DNA of 64,000 bases. Origin: Prunella strophiata (taxonomy: Eukaryota > Chordata > Aves > Passeriformes > Prunellidae). Both the position numbers and the translations under genes were made by a program. The notes under the pieces are model-generated. The model saw only the letters and a list, made by a program, of their open reading frames with translations, was not told the origin of the DNA and did no database searches. Positions within the stretch are counted from its first letter, which is position 1. Each line of letters begins with the position of its first letter. The stretch lies in contig JAZBQD010000022.1 in assembly GCA_036583965.1 (NCBI GenBank), forward strand, positions 3,713,285-3,777,284. The letters are read 5' to 3'. Shown here in pieces: positions 40,513 to 51,650 of the stretch.

Positions 40513-43500
40513 GGGACAGGAGGTGGCAGAGCAGCCCCTCCCCGAGCTCCTCCCGTCCCCGCCTCTCCTTATCCCCCTGGCCAGCACAGCACAAAATACG
40601 TTTTGAAGAGAGTTGCAGGGCTTATTCTTTTGCCGATGATGCTAAATTTAAAGCTCTCAATCTTCTTATCTCCCGTGAAGGCAGCGCCATCTAATCTGCC
40701 GCGAAGGAGCCGGCGCGTTTATCCGAGCAGAGCTACTCCAGAGCTACTCCTGGTTGTTCCTCTCAGCCTCCAGGGACACAGACGAGAGGCTGTGGTTTGC
40801 TTCCGTCAGAGGGAAGGCATGCTGCAGTTCCCTGCTCCCAGGAGATTTGGGCCAAGCACAAAGAGGGAAGCAAAGAAAAAAAAAAAACAAAAAGGAGTGA
40901 CCACACTATTAAAATGTTTATTATCAGAAATGTCCTGACTCTGCTGCTTAATCCATTTCCTGCCAGTGCAGGGAAGCCAGCCCTCGTGGAAGCTGCAGGA
41001 AAAAAAGTGCAAAATCCTTTAGTGGACAAGATTTAAGTTTTTTATGGCTCTCTTGGTAAAATTCCTGTCTCTGTTATCACCCAGCTAACAGAAGTTGCTG
41101 AGGGGGGTGGGTGCACTGCTGAGAGGGGCCAGGAGGAGGATTGGAACCTGCTCTGACCCCTGCCCTCCACCCACTGCTGTGAGTCCCTTGAGTCAGGACC
41201 CTTCCCAAAAAACCACGGAGGCAGCAGCAGGGGAATGCAGGAGGTGAAATCCAGGTGCTACTCAGCCAATTCTTTATGCCTCTCCACCTTCCTCCGAGGA
41301 AAATCTCTGCTTTGCTGTCCCTGAGCTGCCCCAGGCTGCTCCTCTGCTGTGCCATGGCTGCACTGAGGGGCTGGGCTGGGCTCTTTTCCCCTTGCCCAGC
41401 TCCCAGGGCTCTGAACACTCCAGGGCTGGCTGATTTCGGTGGGAAACCTGTTGGGGTGGAGCCTGGTGGAGGATTCTTAATCAATGAGGGTGTCCCAGCA
41501 GTGCTGGGAGCTGTTAACTGGTGCTGGCTGGCACTGAGCCCAGCTGGGGCATCCCAAAATGAGACTCTCCCACAGAGCAAGGCCCAGGGAAGTGCCAGCT
41601 CCACCTGCTTGGTGCCTGGGGTCAGAATCCTTTACCTTCAGTGGAGCTGCACTCTCAGGCTAAACAAACAGCACCTGTGGCTGAGCTCTCCAGTACAAGG
41701 GGAGAATCCAGGAGCTGTGCCAGGATCATTTTCCTGCTCCTTTCCATGGTGACAGCTCCAGGAGGTGGCTCCTGGCAGCACTGCAGTGATAATTGCAGTT
41801 TCAGGCAGGGCTGCACCTTGTCTGGGCAGGCAGATCAGGAGTGTGCTGAGGCACACAGAGGATTATTGTCTGCAGCCAGCAGCTGAAGGCTTTGGTGGCC
41901 CTGTGGTTCCCCCCTTGGCTGATAAGGGAGCAGTGGCTTTGCCGAGCTGGGGCTTGCACAGCTTTCCTAAAATAGTCGGTGAAAGGAGATGCCAGCATCT
42001 GAGGGCGTGCTGCAAATGGCACGTAGGCTGTGTGACAGCTGCCGGGCTGGTTTCTGCTCCGGGGACCCTGAGACACGTCCCCAGGCAGCCAGCAGGGCTC
42101 CAGGACTGCCTGCTGCACGCCTGGGTTGATCCAGAAGGTGGCAATGGCAATCCACAGACACTGCCTGGCTGGGGAAAGAGGATTGCCTGGCCATGTGCCT
42201 CTGGTGTTGAAGGGATATTTTCAGAGGGGATGCACTGTGGTTGCCTCTCTGCACGTAGAGGAGCCTGGAGTGACACCAAGAAAATGCACCTTTCTTGGAA
42301 ATGTGGCCATGTCGTGGGTGTTTTGGGGTTGATTTGTAAGGGATGGTGTCCTCATACATGTTAGTGCATTTAACTTCCTTCCTTCCTTCCTTCCTTCCTT
42401 CCTTCCTTCCTTCCTTCCTTCCTTCCTTCCTTCCTTCCTTCCTTCCTTCCTTCTCCTTCCTTCCTTCCTGTCCTTCCTTTCCTTCCTTCTTCCTTCCTTC
42501 CTTCCTTCCTTCCTTCCAATATCCTTCCTTCTTCCTTCCTTCCTTCCTTCCTTCCTTCCTTCCTTCCTTCCTTCTCCTTGCCTTCCTTGTTCCTTCCTTC
42601 TTCCTTCCTTCTTCCTTCCTTCCTCTTCCCTATCCTTTTTAATCCTTCCTTCTTCCTTCCACTTTTTTTAATTATTTTTTTTTTTATGTTTTGCCTGTTC
42701 CTGCAGGACTGGGATGTCCCCAAGGAGCTCTGTGACATTCCCAAAGTGCCACCACTCCGCCAGCCAGGTCCCATTCCCTGTGCTATGGGGGCTCCTTGTC
42801 TGTGCACACGGAGACATTTGGGGGTGAAAAAGCGCATTGTTCCCTCTGGCAGCATCTCCCCGCTGCTTCCAGCCACCTCTCGGGCTTATTTCTGAAACAA
42901 AAGCACGTGGAGCAAAGGCTGAGCGGAGAGAAGCTCCACGCTGGGTGCCCAGCAGAGGGTGGTGTCAGCCACCCTGTCCTGCTGTCTTTCCCTGGCTGTC
43001 TGTCATTCCCTGGCTGTCTGTCACTTCCCAGCAAGAAGCAGGAGAGGGGAGCACCAGCTCCAGCACAAAATCCAACCTCTTTCACTTATTCGAGCTCCCT
43101 TTTAAGTCCACATTAAAAGCACCTTGTTTTTTTTTTTTTTTTTTCCCCACAGCCCCCCATCCTCTTGCAGGACAGTTTGTACAATCTGCAGCTCACAGCT
43201 CAGCACCGTGTGCTGGATTCAAGCTCCTCCTGAGCCTGGCTGGGCAGGTTTTGGTTGTTTTTGTTTTCTCCTGCTCTCAGAAACAGCTCTGCCATCAGCC
43301 CTTTGGGTCGTGCAGAGGTAGGAGAGGAGTGTGCTCGCTCCAGCACCTCCCACGCAGAGCCTGGCTCTGCAGCTGCAGGGATTGCTCCCAAGTGTCCAGG
43401 GGCCAAGAATGCTTTTTATTACTCAGGGAAAAAGCTGGGCTGTGGCTGGCAGCTTTAATTATGCACATACAATCAACTCCTCTGTTGTCATCTACCTACA

Positions 43501-44329
43501 GACCTGACCTCACATGGCAGGCTGCTTCTGAGTCGACCAAAATTATCCCTGGCACCACTCCACTGCCTTCAGTAGCCTCGTGATCCCTGCCCATGGGTGC
43601 TGTTGGAGGGCAGGAACGCCTCGTGAAGAGCTAAAAGATCAAGAAAATCATTCTGAGAAAGCAGCTCCTCAGGGTATGGGGAGTGTGGGCTGAGATCTGG
43701 ATGCTCCCAGGGCAGGGTGCAGCTCTGATGGCACTGCTCATGGCCTGCCCTGGCCCAGGGGCACAGCCTGGCTGAGCTCTGGACACCCAGCACCTCGGCT
43801 TGAAAGAATTTCTTCTCACAAAAAAAACCCCCAAACTTTCCTTGGGATATTAAAACAATTATTTTCTATCGGAGAGATCCTCCTTCCTAGATTGAAAACG
43901 AAGGATCATGGCTGCAGAGTTGCTCTTTCTCCTTTATCTCAGCCTGGCTCCATTTGGAAGAGATTAGTGTTGCATTTGTTTGACATCCAGGTTAATAGCT
44001 TCCCTTCGTCCCAGTCCCGGCTTCCGGTTCTGGCTATCTGGAAAGCCGGGCTGGAAATTAATCGGCAAACTCTGGGGAGAGGATCTCGGAAGAAAACTCA
44101 GAACAGATTTGAAAAGAGGCTGTTTCTAAGCCGCGCTGATTTGGAAGGAAGCCACCGGCGAGAAAATTAGAGATTTTTCAAGAGTTTGCTGCCAAGGAGT
44201 TAATGCCTGAGAGTCGAGCTTTTTTTAATAAATACGCCGGTAATTAATTATAGGAGTTGTCCTCCCGTTTGAAAGTCAAGGAACACGGCGGCTTGTTTGG
44301 GTTAAACATCTCCCCAGCGGTATTTGCAA
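40513..44329. other. Intergenic DNA between the BRD3OS promoter and VAV2
   Basis: About 3.8 kb without a recognisable gene. It contains the CCTT microsatellite at 42374-42660 and a short CCTGGCTGTCTGTCA duplication near 42990-43025. The right end becomes CpG-rich toward VAV2. Distal VAV2 regulatory sequence is possible but not identifiable by eye. Confidence 0.6.
42374..42660. repeat. (CCTT)n microsatellite
   Basis: Almost continuous CCTT/TTCC tetranucleotide repeat, about 285 bp, interrupted by short variants (TTCTCC, CTGTCC, CCAATATC). It is pure pyrimidine on the plus strand over long stretches. The overlapping Leu/Pro/Ser-rich and Glu/Gly/Arg-rich ORFs are artefacts. Confidence 0.97.
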
Positions 44330-45015
44330 CCCAAACAGGGGATGACGAGCGGGGCAGAGCGCTCGGACAAAGCGGGGTGTGTGCGGCCCCGGGCAGGCGG
44401 AGGAGCCCGGCAGGGCTGGGGGCACCAGGGGGGCCCTGGGGAGCGGGGACCCCGCAAAATGAGGAGGGGGCTCCGCCAGCGAGGACGGCGAAGCAGCGCC
44501 GGGGCGCTTCGGGCGGCTTTGCTGGAATAGGGAGAGGAGGGATACAAGGGGAGGGCGGGGGGAAGGAGGAAAAAAAAAACAACAAAAAACAGGAAAAATA
44601 CAAAAGGGGAGGGGAGGGAAGGAAACAATATCGTGGGGGGAAAGCAGGATACGAGGCAAAGCGCCGGCAAAGCCCTCCGCCCCCGGCGGCAGGCCGGGCT
44701 CCCGCAGACAAAGGGGCGGCGGGGCGGGCCGGGGGCGGCTCCGCTGCCCGGGCCGGGGGCTGCGCTCGCCGCTCGCACCCGCGGCAGTGCCCGGCTCGGC
44801 CCGGCGGCCTGGAGCCCCTCCACACAGCAAGTTTGCTCAACTGGGCACCGCCGCGGAGTTGCCGGTCCGCCTGTCCGTCCGTCTGTCTGTCTGTCTGTCT
44901 GTCCGTGCGCCGCTTTGTTCGCGGAGGATGCGGCGCGCCTAGCCCCGGCCCAGGCGGTGGGGCCGCAGCGGAGGCAGGGGCAGCCCTCCGCCGGAAAACT
45001 CCGCGCCGCCCTCCT

Positions 45016-45072
45016 TCCTCCTCCTCCTCCTCCTCCTCCTCCTCCTCCTCCTCCTCCTCCTCCTCCTCCTCC
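45016..45072. repeat. (TCC)19 triplet repeat in the VAV2 leader/promoter
   Basis: Nineteen uninterrupted TCC triplets, polypurine on the opposite strand, about 160 bp before the VAV2 ATG. Confidence 0.97.
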
Positions 45073-45080
45073 GCGGAGCG

Positions 45081-45122
45081 ATGCTCCGCGGGCCGGCGGG
45101 CGGCGATGGAGCGGGGCGGTAG
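45081..45122 (+). other. Upstream ORF 1 in VAV2 leader
   Basis: ATG to TAG, 13 residues, out of frame with VAV2. Relevant only if transcription starts upstream of it. Confidence 0.4.
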
Positions 45123-45174
45123 CGCGGAGCCGCCGAGCACCGCGGCCCCTCGGGCAGCTGCCCGCGGCCCCTGA
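45106..45174 (+). other. Upstream ORF 2 in VAV2 leader
   Basis: ATG to TGA, 22 residues (MERGGSAEPPST...). It overlaps uORF 1 in another frame and ends 60 bp before the VAV2 ATG. It has G at +4, a moderate start context. Confidence 0.4.
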
Positions 45175-45234
45175 GCGCCGCAGGACGAGGAGGAGGAGGA
45201 AGAGGAAGGCCGGGGCAGCGAGCAGACCGCGGCC

Positions 45235-45438
45235 ATGGAGGAGTGGCGGCAGTGCGGCCGCTGGCTCATCGACTGCAAAGTTTTGCCCCCGAACCACCGG
45301 GTGGTCTGGCCATCGGCGGTGGTCTTCGACCTGGCACAGGCGCTGCGGGACGGGGTGCTGCTGTGCCAGCTGCTGCACAACCTCTCCCCCGGCTCCATCG
45401 ACCTCAAGGACATCAACTTCAGGCCGCAGATGTCCCAG
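45235..45438 (+). CDS. VAV2: VAV2 coding exon 1 (start of calponin-homology domain)
   Basis: Guanine-nucleotide exchange factor for Rho-family GTPases, acting below receptor tyrosine kinases and antigen receptors at the membrane and in the cytoplasm. This exon codes residues 1-68, from [15 protein letters not shown] through [12 protein letters not shown] to FRPQMSQ, and ends in phase 0 at a CAG|GTAGGA donor. It is nearly identical to human VAV2 (residue 3 is E here) and forms the first half of the CH domain, which takes part in autoinhibition. The start has G at -3 and G at +4. The remaining exons are outside the window. In human the first intron of VAV2 is very long, and no second exon was found in the 18.5 kb that follow. 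Confidence 0.96.
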
Positions 45439-45515
45439 GTAGGAGGGGAGCGGTGGATGCAGCGGTGGGGAACCCCCTGGAGCACCTGGATCCCTGTTGA
45501 TGCGCTCAACTTGGT

Positions 45516-45618
45516 GGGATGGGATGGGATGGGGTGGGATGGGATGGGATGGGATGGGATGGGATGGGATGGGATGGGATGGGATGGGATGGGATGGGAT
45601 GGGATGGGATGGGATGGG
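45516..45618. repeat. (GGGAT)20 pentanucleotide repeat
   Basis: Twenty GGGAT pentamers, one altered to GGGGT, start 78 bp after the VAV2 exon 1 donor. Runs of GGG every five bases on the sense strand are compatible with G-quadruplex folding. Confidence 0.97.
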
Positions 45619-46880
45619 TGGCAGACCCTCTGTTTAACCCCCCCCGATGCCCGGCAGCCCCTCCCAGGCTTTATCCCCCCCGGTTTCTCGCCGGTCCAGC
45701 GCCGCACGGGAAAGGCTCCGGGGCGGGGAGAGAACACCCCGGGCAGGGGAGAAACATCCCCCTGGTGTTTCCAGTCATGGCGAAACAAAAGCAAATAACA
45801 GCGCTAAGAGGAGGAGATGGGATTATTGGGGGTTTTCATGGAGGCGCTGCTTCGTCTGGGCATGTGCGGGAGGAGCGGGCGCCGGGACGAAACTTTGGCT
45901 GGGAAGACTCAAAGCAAAATAAATGAAGAAATTTATGAAAACACACGAAGCTCTGGGGCTCTGCGAGCCTGCCCCAAGCCCGGCAGGGCAGGGAGCGAGG
46001 CCAGATCAGTGCCCGAGCCCCGGTGCTGCATCCCCGCAGGGGGAGGTGATGGGGGGCTCCGGTCAGGGACCCCAATTTCACCTTGCCCTGTTCTCATCGT
46101 GGCTCTCCCATTTGGGTCCTTGAAAAGGGCTCCATCCTTGGAAGTGTTTCCAGTTCCTGGTTGGTTTGGTGGAAGGAGGCTTAAACAAATGGAAAAAGAA
46201 AGAAAGAAAAAAGAAGTAAAATCAGCTCAGGTTGTTTTGTGTCTCAGTGCTCCGCTGGTGTTTTTGCAAGCTGAGCTGCAGGTATTTGCATGGGAATCGG
46301 GAAGTGAAATCGATTAGAACGAGCGCACTGGGGGTTTGTGCCCTGCCCTGTGTTGACAAGCTCCTTTCAGAGTGTCGGCTTTTATTTTTGAACAACAGGT
46401 TCTAGCGGTGAAATCTGACAGGAAACTTTCTGTCTGTAACTTCGCTGGAGCCTTCAAGGATAAACAACCCCCAGTGCCCACACGATCCAATCCCAACCCC
46501 TCTCCCTTTTTCTGCTGGAGTTTCCTTCCAGGGCAATATTTTTTTTTTTTTTTTTTTTTTTCCACACACATATTTGTCCCCTTCACCCAGCAAGACACAG
46601 CCACGTGTGGCTGCTGTGGCTCAGGACAGCCAGGAGCTCCCAGATTTGGGGCCACTCTTTGGGGACAAAGGGCACTTTGCTGGGAGGGTGTCCTTGATGC
46701 TGCAAAGCACCGGAATGGGAATCCCCAGCCCCGTGGTGAAACCAGCCCTGAGTAAATAACAACACGTCCTGATGCCTCTTCCCAGGCTGGAACAATGCTG
46801 GGAGATTTCCTCTTGGCTTCCCAGGCTATGAACTGATCAAACTGATGTTTCCAAATATAAACTGCCCTGCAGGAGCTGTG

Positions 46881-47140
46881 GGTGTGGGGGGCTGGAGCTT
46901 TGCTGGAGCGTGCTGAGAGTGGCACACTGTGTTTTGGGGTTTTTTTAAAGGAAATATTACAATCCTACAAAGCTCATTTTGGTGCAGTGGTTGCCCTGTG
47001 GGGAGTTCAGGCTGGGTTTAAAGATGTGGCACTTGGGGACGTGGTTTAGTGGCAGATTTGGCAGTGCTGGGTTATGGGTTGGGCTCGGTCTTAGAGGGCT
47101 TTTCCAGCCTAAACTCTGGTTCTGTGGGAGCTGTGATCCA
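46881..47140 (+). mobile_element. CR1-like 3' fragment within duplicated segment (copy A)
   Basis: The part from about 47027 reads GATGTGGCACTTGGGGACGT, then GGTTTAGTGG, GTTATGGGTTGGGCTCGG and GAGGGCTTTTCCAGCC. This is the order seen at CR1 3' ends. Positions 46881-47081 are repeated at 49252-49452. Confidence 0.55.
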
Positions 47141-49251
47141 GGGAGGATCTGGGGTGGTTTGGAGAGGAGGCTCTTGCTGTCCCTGCCCTGCTGTCTCCCC
47201 TTTGCTGCTTGGAGGGGAGAGTTTGCAGCCCTGCTGTCTTTAATAACATTTCTTCCTGCTTTTCCCACCTGGCTGCTCTCACAGCTTTAGGGGGTGTGTG
47301 AGGGGACTCATTGGGGTGGGTTTGGTGGTCCTGGCTCTGAAAATCAGAGGGGACCAGCACAGAGCTGAGCCCCAGGACCTGCAGAGCATCTCCTGGTGTG
47401 GGAGTGGATCCCTCAGCCAGGATGGGACCCAAACCACTCTGGAGTCAGCCTTTATATTTGATGTGTTTGGTGCTTTTCTTTGGTAATTCCTGGGTTTGGG
47501 AATTTGGCTTTTCCCCAGGGTGCTTAAAGGCACCTTCCACTGCCCTGAGGTGCTGGGCAGGAAGGGGCTGAGCCCAAGCCACAGAGGGGACAAACACCCC
47601 TGGGACCCCCCAGCCCTGCTGTGGCTCTGGGGGAGCAGTCCAGGGTCCCTAGGCCAAATTTCAGAGGAATTGTGCAGGAATCCACCTTTGTCACCCAGCT
47701 GTGATGTGCTCAGACACGGGGCAGGGACGCACCAAGGAACTTCAGAGGTTGTTTTTGATGATAAATGCACATTTTGCCTGGCTGGCTGGACTGGCTAACC
47801 AGCTGTCTGCCTCACTAGAGAGCTCATTTTGTTATTAATCAGGTGAAATGCCAGGGGACAAGACACTTGTGCTAGACTTGAAACACCCAGTAATACTCTG
47901 TCATCCACCCTTCCCACTGAATTAAGTGAGGTGTGCAGGTGTGCAGTAAAAAACAGATTTTTGCCCGAGGTGAGCAGCATTTCAAAGGCCAGAGGTGAAA
48001 TCCCATCTCTGCAGAGAAATGCTTTAAGATCCAGGCACTTGTGTGTTATTTTTTAATCCTTTTCTGTGCTGATTTGTTTTTCCTTGCAGCTGCTGGAGGT
48101 GTGCTGAGGTGAGGTTGGAGTGTTGGCAGCACAGGGAGGCTGCAGGGACTGGTGCTCCTGCTGGAACTGGTGTCCCTGTCCTCCTAAAACCTCCCCAGCC
48201 CCATAAAACCTCCCTGAGCTTGTGCAGCACAGAGGCCAGACTGGCCCCACAGCAGTAGATTAATACATGATGCTTAATTAAATAAATGAGGCAAATCAGA
48301 GGTTGCAGGCTGAAGTTTGCTTTATTTTCATGCTCACTTCCAGAGACCCCAATCTGCTGTTTGGTGGTGCCTGGGAGGATGGGATGACCCAAAGAACTTC
48401 CAGACTGGCCAAGAAAATAAACAGGAAAAACAATCTTGAGTCCCAGCTCTCTTCTGAGAGTTGCTGGACGTGAGGGCAGTTTTAAAACTTCATTTCTGCT
48501 CCTTGCTTCTGCTGCTGAGGCTGTTTCTGCAGAGCTGGGAAGTGGCATGAGGGTGATTGCCCTCAGTGCTTATTGATCATTAGTGTCTGTTACTGTGAGT
48601 GCATTTCTGGGGGCTGTCATCCAGGGTGATTTTCCAGCTGGGAGAGTGTGGTGCAAAGGACATTGGAATTTGAAAATGGGAGCAGAGGTAGGAGCCCTGT
48701 GGTTTGCATTCCCTGCCCCAGAACCCCAATCCTCTCCCCATTCCCCTTCCCAATCCCAGTCCTCTGTCACTCTGTGCTCCTGTGAGTGAGGCAGAGCTCT
48801 TTAAGCTTTGCATTTTCATCAATAATTGGGTTTGAATCTTAATTTTGTTACATCTCTGGTCAAATACAAATTAAATGACTCTCCACTCATGCTTCAGCAT
48901 AAAAACAAACGTGCAATAAAACACCTGCATGCTTGGGTGAGGTTGATATTTGGTGCTGTGAGTTTTGTGAGCTTTTTCTTTTACTTTAAACAATTTTTTT
49001 GGCGTTTGTCTTAGATAAAATTAATCCTTCCTGACAGGCCCTTGGATGTGTTTGAGGTTGATGGGGGAGCCTGCTGCAGGCTGCTCCCTCCCAGGGGGCT
49101 GCATCAGCTGTGCCAGACCCCTCTGCAAGTGTGGGGCTTGATCAGGAATTACCCAGGAAAACTGGGGGTCTGGGATTTCCCTGCAGAGTTCCAGATCTCT
49201 GTCCCTCCTCTGGTTCAGCCTCACCCCTCATGGGGATGCTGTGAAGGGCTG

Positions 49252-49452
49252 GGTGTGGGGGGCTGGAGCTTTGCTAGAACATGCTGAGAGTGGCACACTG
49301 TGTTTTGGGGTTTTTTTAAAGGAAATATTACAATCGTGCAAAGCTCATTTTGGTGCAGTGGTTGCCCTGTGGGGAGTTCAGGCTGGGTTTGAAGATGTGG
49401 CACTTGGGGACGTGGTTTAGTGGCAGATTTGGCAGTGCTGGGTTATGGGTTG
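49252..49452 (+). repeat. 201-bp duplicate of 46881-47081 (copy B)
   Basis: Colinear with copy A without gaps and with about six mismatches by eye. Homology stops within GTTATGGGTTG, where copy A continues into the CR1 3' end. Confidence 0.9.
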
Positions 49453-49984
49453 CTGCTCCCAGTCTCTGCAGCTGAAGGAAAAGGGGTTAATTCAAGGGAG
49501 AACAGCTGAGAAAGAAGCAATAACCCCAAAATCCTGCCCCACTGCCCTGTCCTGGCTGTCTCTGGGGGTTAAGGGAGGTGGAAATTGGTGCCTACAAAAA
49601 GCTGAGATTTACCATCAAGACTCCCACAGATATCACCCCCTCTCAAAGGCTGCTCTGGGCACTGCCAGATCTCTTCATTATATCTTCATTTTCCTGCTCC
49701 AGAACCTCCTGGGTTCTGGCAATGAAGCAGCCATGGGGTGAGTGTGCTAACAGAAGTCAGCAGCAATGGCCAGCTCATTAAGGATTCTTCTTTTGGAGCT
49801 TATTGACATCTCTCCAGAGGGAATCCCCCTCTCCCTGCAGCACCTGGAGGTTTGACTGGGGCCCTGGAGGCTGCTGAGAGGCAGCAAACCTAATTGGAGT
49901 GATGGCTGGGCTGCTCTGCTTTGCTCAGCATTGATGGCTGCAGCCCCACGCCTGCCTGAGCTGTCACAGCTGAAGTTTTTTCTT

Positions 49985-50031
49985 CATTTGCCACCAAAAT
50001 CCTGTTTATTGGTGCTGGTTTGCTGTGACAA
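49985..50031. repeat. 47-bp duplicated block (copy 1)
   Basis: Begins CATTTGCCACC and ends GCTGTGACAA. The same 47 bases with one mismatch occur at 52421-52467. Confidence 0.85.
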
Positions 50032-50997
50032 CTTGGGGAGCAGGTGGCTTGGAGCCTCCCCCAGGTGCAGGGGAGGTGGAACACTGGAGGGTTTGGGGCA
50101 GGTGATTATTCACAAGGCTTTGGGGTTTTTAATGTGCCACTTGAAGGGTTTATAGCTCCAATGCTTGTAATTGCTTCCATATGTCATGACAGTTAAATAT
50201 AATTCAGAATTATCAGAGCTGGCTGGGTTCTTTGAGTAGCCACTCTGATTTACCCTGCTCAGCTCCTCTCTCTGGATTTTTTTTATTTACTCCCTGCTTT
50301 TTTGAAACTGAGTTCTGTTCCCCAGGAAAAAAAAAAAAAAAAAAAAAAAGGCTGTAAAAAATGGCCTGGTTGCATATCCCTGTTTACTGTGTCTCAGTGA
50401 CTTCCTTTTTGGATGTGCTGAGCCTCACAAAGGGAAAAAAGGTGCTCTGTGTGCCCAGCCAGCCTCGTGAGCTCCTTGCAAAGCAGGAGCTGCTGCCACT
50501 CTTGCTGCCCAGCCCTGCTCTGCATGCCAGGCAGAGCCCTGAAACCTCCTCTGAGCTTGGAGGACCCAGCTGAACCTGCAGCTGAAGGTTCAGATTTATG
50601 AGCTGAAGGGTCTTAAATATTCTGGTGGGGCAGGAGAAGGTGGAGGGTGTTGGATGGATGCTGTGAGCTGTGCCAAGCAGCCTGAAAAGCAATGAAAACT
50701 TATTTTTTTTTAAATTCCACGCTCTTGAACGATTGATGAGAGCTAAATACCTGCATTAAACACCTACAGCAACAGGCTCCTGAATGAATAGATGCCTTTA
50801 AAAACACAAAGGCAAAAAAAAAAAAAAGGAGATTGGGGTTTTTTCCAAGCTGGGACCAGGCTTGGAAGCTGCCTCCTGTCCCAGCTGAAGAACTGTAAGA
50901 AATGTTTGGCTGGTCCCTTCTGCTTGGGGGTGCCCAGGGTGCTGTGCCAGGAACAGGGGGAGCCTGGGTCCCTCCAGAGAGGAGCAGGAGGATTTTT

Positions 50998-51330
50998 GGC
51001 AGTGGCACTGCCCAGCTGCTGAGTCTGAGTTGGGTGAGGAATTGGGGGAAAAGAGGGAATTTTGGGGTGGATTTTGTGGCAGTGGCACTGCCCAGCTGCT
51101 GAGTCTGAGTTTGAGTTGAGTGAAGAATTGGGGAAATGAAGGGAATTTTGGGGTGGATTTTTGGCAGTGGCACTGCCCAGCTGCTGGGTGTGGGTCTGAG
51201 TTGGGTGAAGGAATTGGGGAAATGAGGGAATTTTGGGGTGGATTTTTGGCAGTGGCACTGCCCAGCTGCTGAGTCTGAGCTGGGTGAAGAATGGGGGAAA
51301 TGAGGGAATTTTGGGGTGGATTTTGTGGGA
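50998..51330. repeat. ~82-bp minisatellite, four copies
   Basis: Units beginning GGCAGTGGCACTGCCCAGCT start at about 50998, 51083, 51163 and 51248 and end in GGAATTTTGGGGTGGATTTT. They differ by small indels. The unit start is itself a short palindrome (GGCAGTGGCACTGCC). Confidence 0.9.
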
Positions 51331-51650
51331 GGGTTGAGCATCCCTGTGGGAGGCAGTGCTGAAGGCAATTAGACAATTTCACCCCTAAAGAGTTGCAGCT
51401 GTTCTAATCACCAAAGATTTGGAGCAGGTCTGCCCTTAACAGGGCACAGACACATCCAATGACCCTGAGGAATATAAAAGGATGGACCAGCAAGAGAGGA
51501 GGGACAGAAATCAGTTGGTGGAGAAGGAAGATGGAGTCAGCTTTGTGAGGAACTGCTCTTGAGAAAAGGAATGAGAATTTCTACAGCAAGGTAACATCTC
51601 AGAGCTTGTTGATACAACTGGTAACCTTATCTGTGTCTATAACAACACAT
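51330..51650 (+). mobile_element. Possible solo-LTR-like segment
   Basis: A TATA-box-like AATATAAAAGG at about 51471 is followed by a purine-rich stretch, a TTGAGAAAAGG region and AACATCTC..AACTGGTAACC. This resembles avian LTR promoter/R/U5 layouts. No coding sequence, terminal repeats or target-site duplication were confirmed. It could equally be a chance promoter-like sequence. Confidence 0.25.

Larger units (their letters stand above)
44330..45234 (+). promoter_or_regulatory. VAV2: VAV2 CpG-island promoter and 5' leader
   Basis: Very CpG-rich DNA ending at the VAV2 start codon. It contains a GTCT tetranucleotide run (about 44881-44902), a 57-bp TCC triplet repeat (45016-45072) and two short upstream ORFs (45081-45122 and 45106-45174). 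No TATA box stands out, as expected for a CpG-island promoter. The transcription start is not determinable here. Confidence 0.7.

Noticed and set aside
38803..40938. 711-codon plus-strand open frame, and its 406- and 419-codon companions in other frames
   Set aside because: Created by the 40/42-bp minisatellite, whose unit lacks stops in several frames. The translation is a repeat of the same few residues, and the flanks are promoter DNA.
42343..42876. Ser/Phe/Leu-rich and Glu/Gly/Lys-rich ORFs on opposite strands
   Set aside because: Both are translations of the CCTT microsatellite.
44244..45794. 516-codon and 358-codon minus-strand open frames across the VAV2 CpG island
   Set aside because: GC-rich DNA and triplet/pentanucleotide repeats suppress stops. 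The residues are low-complexity Pro/Ala/Glu and lie antisense to the VAV2 leader and exon 1.
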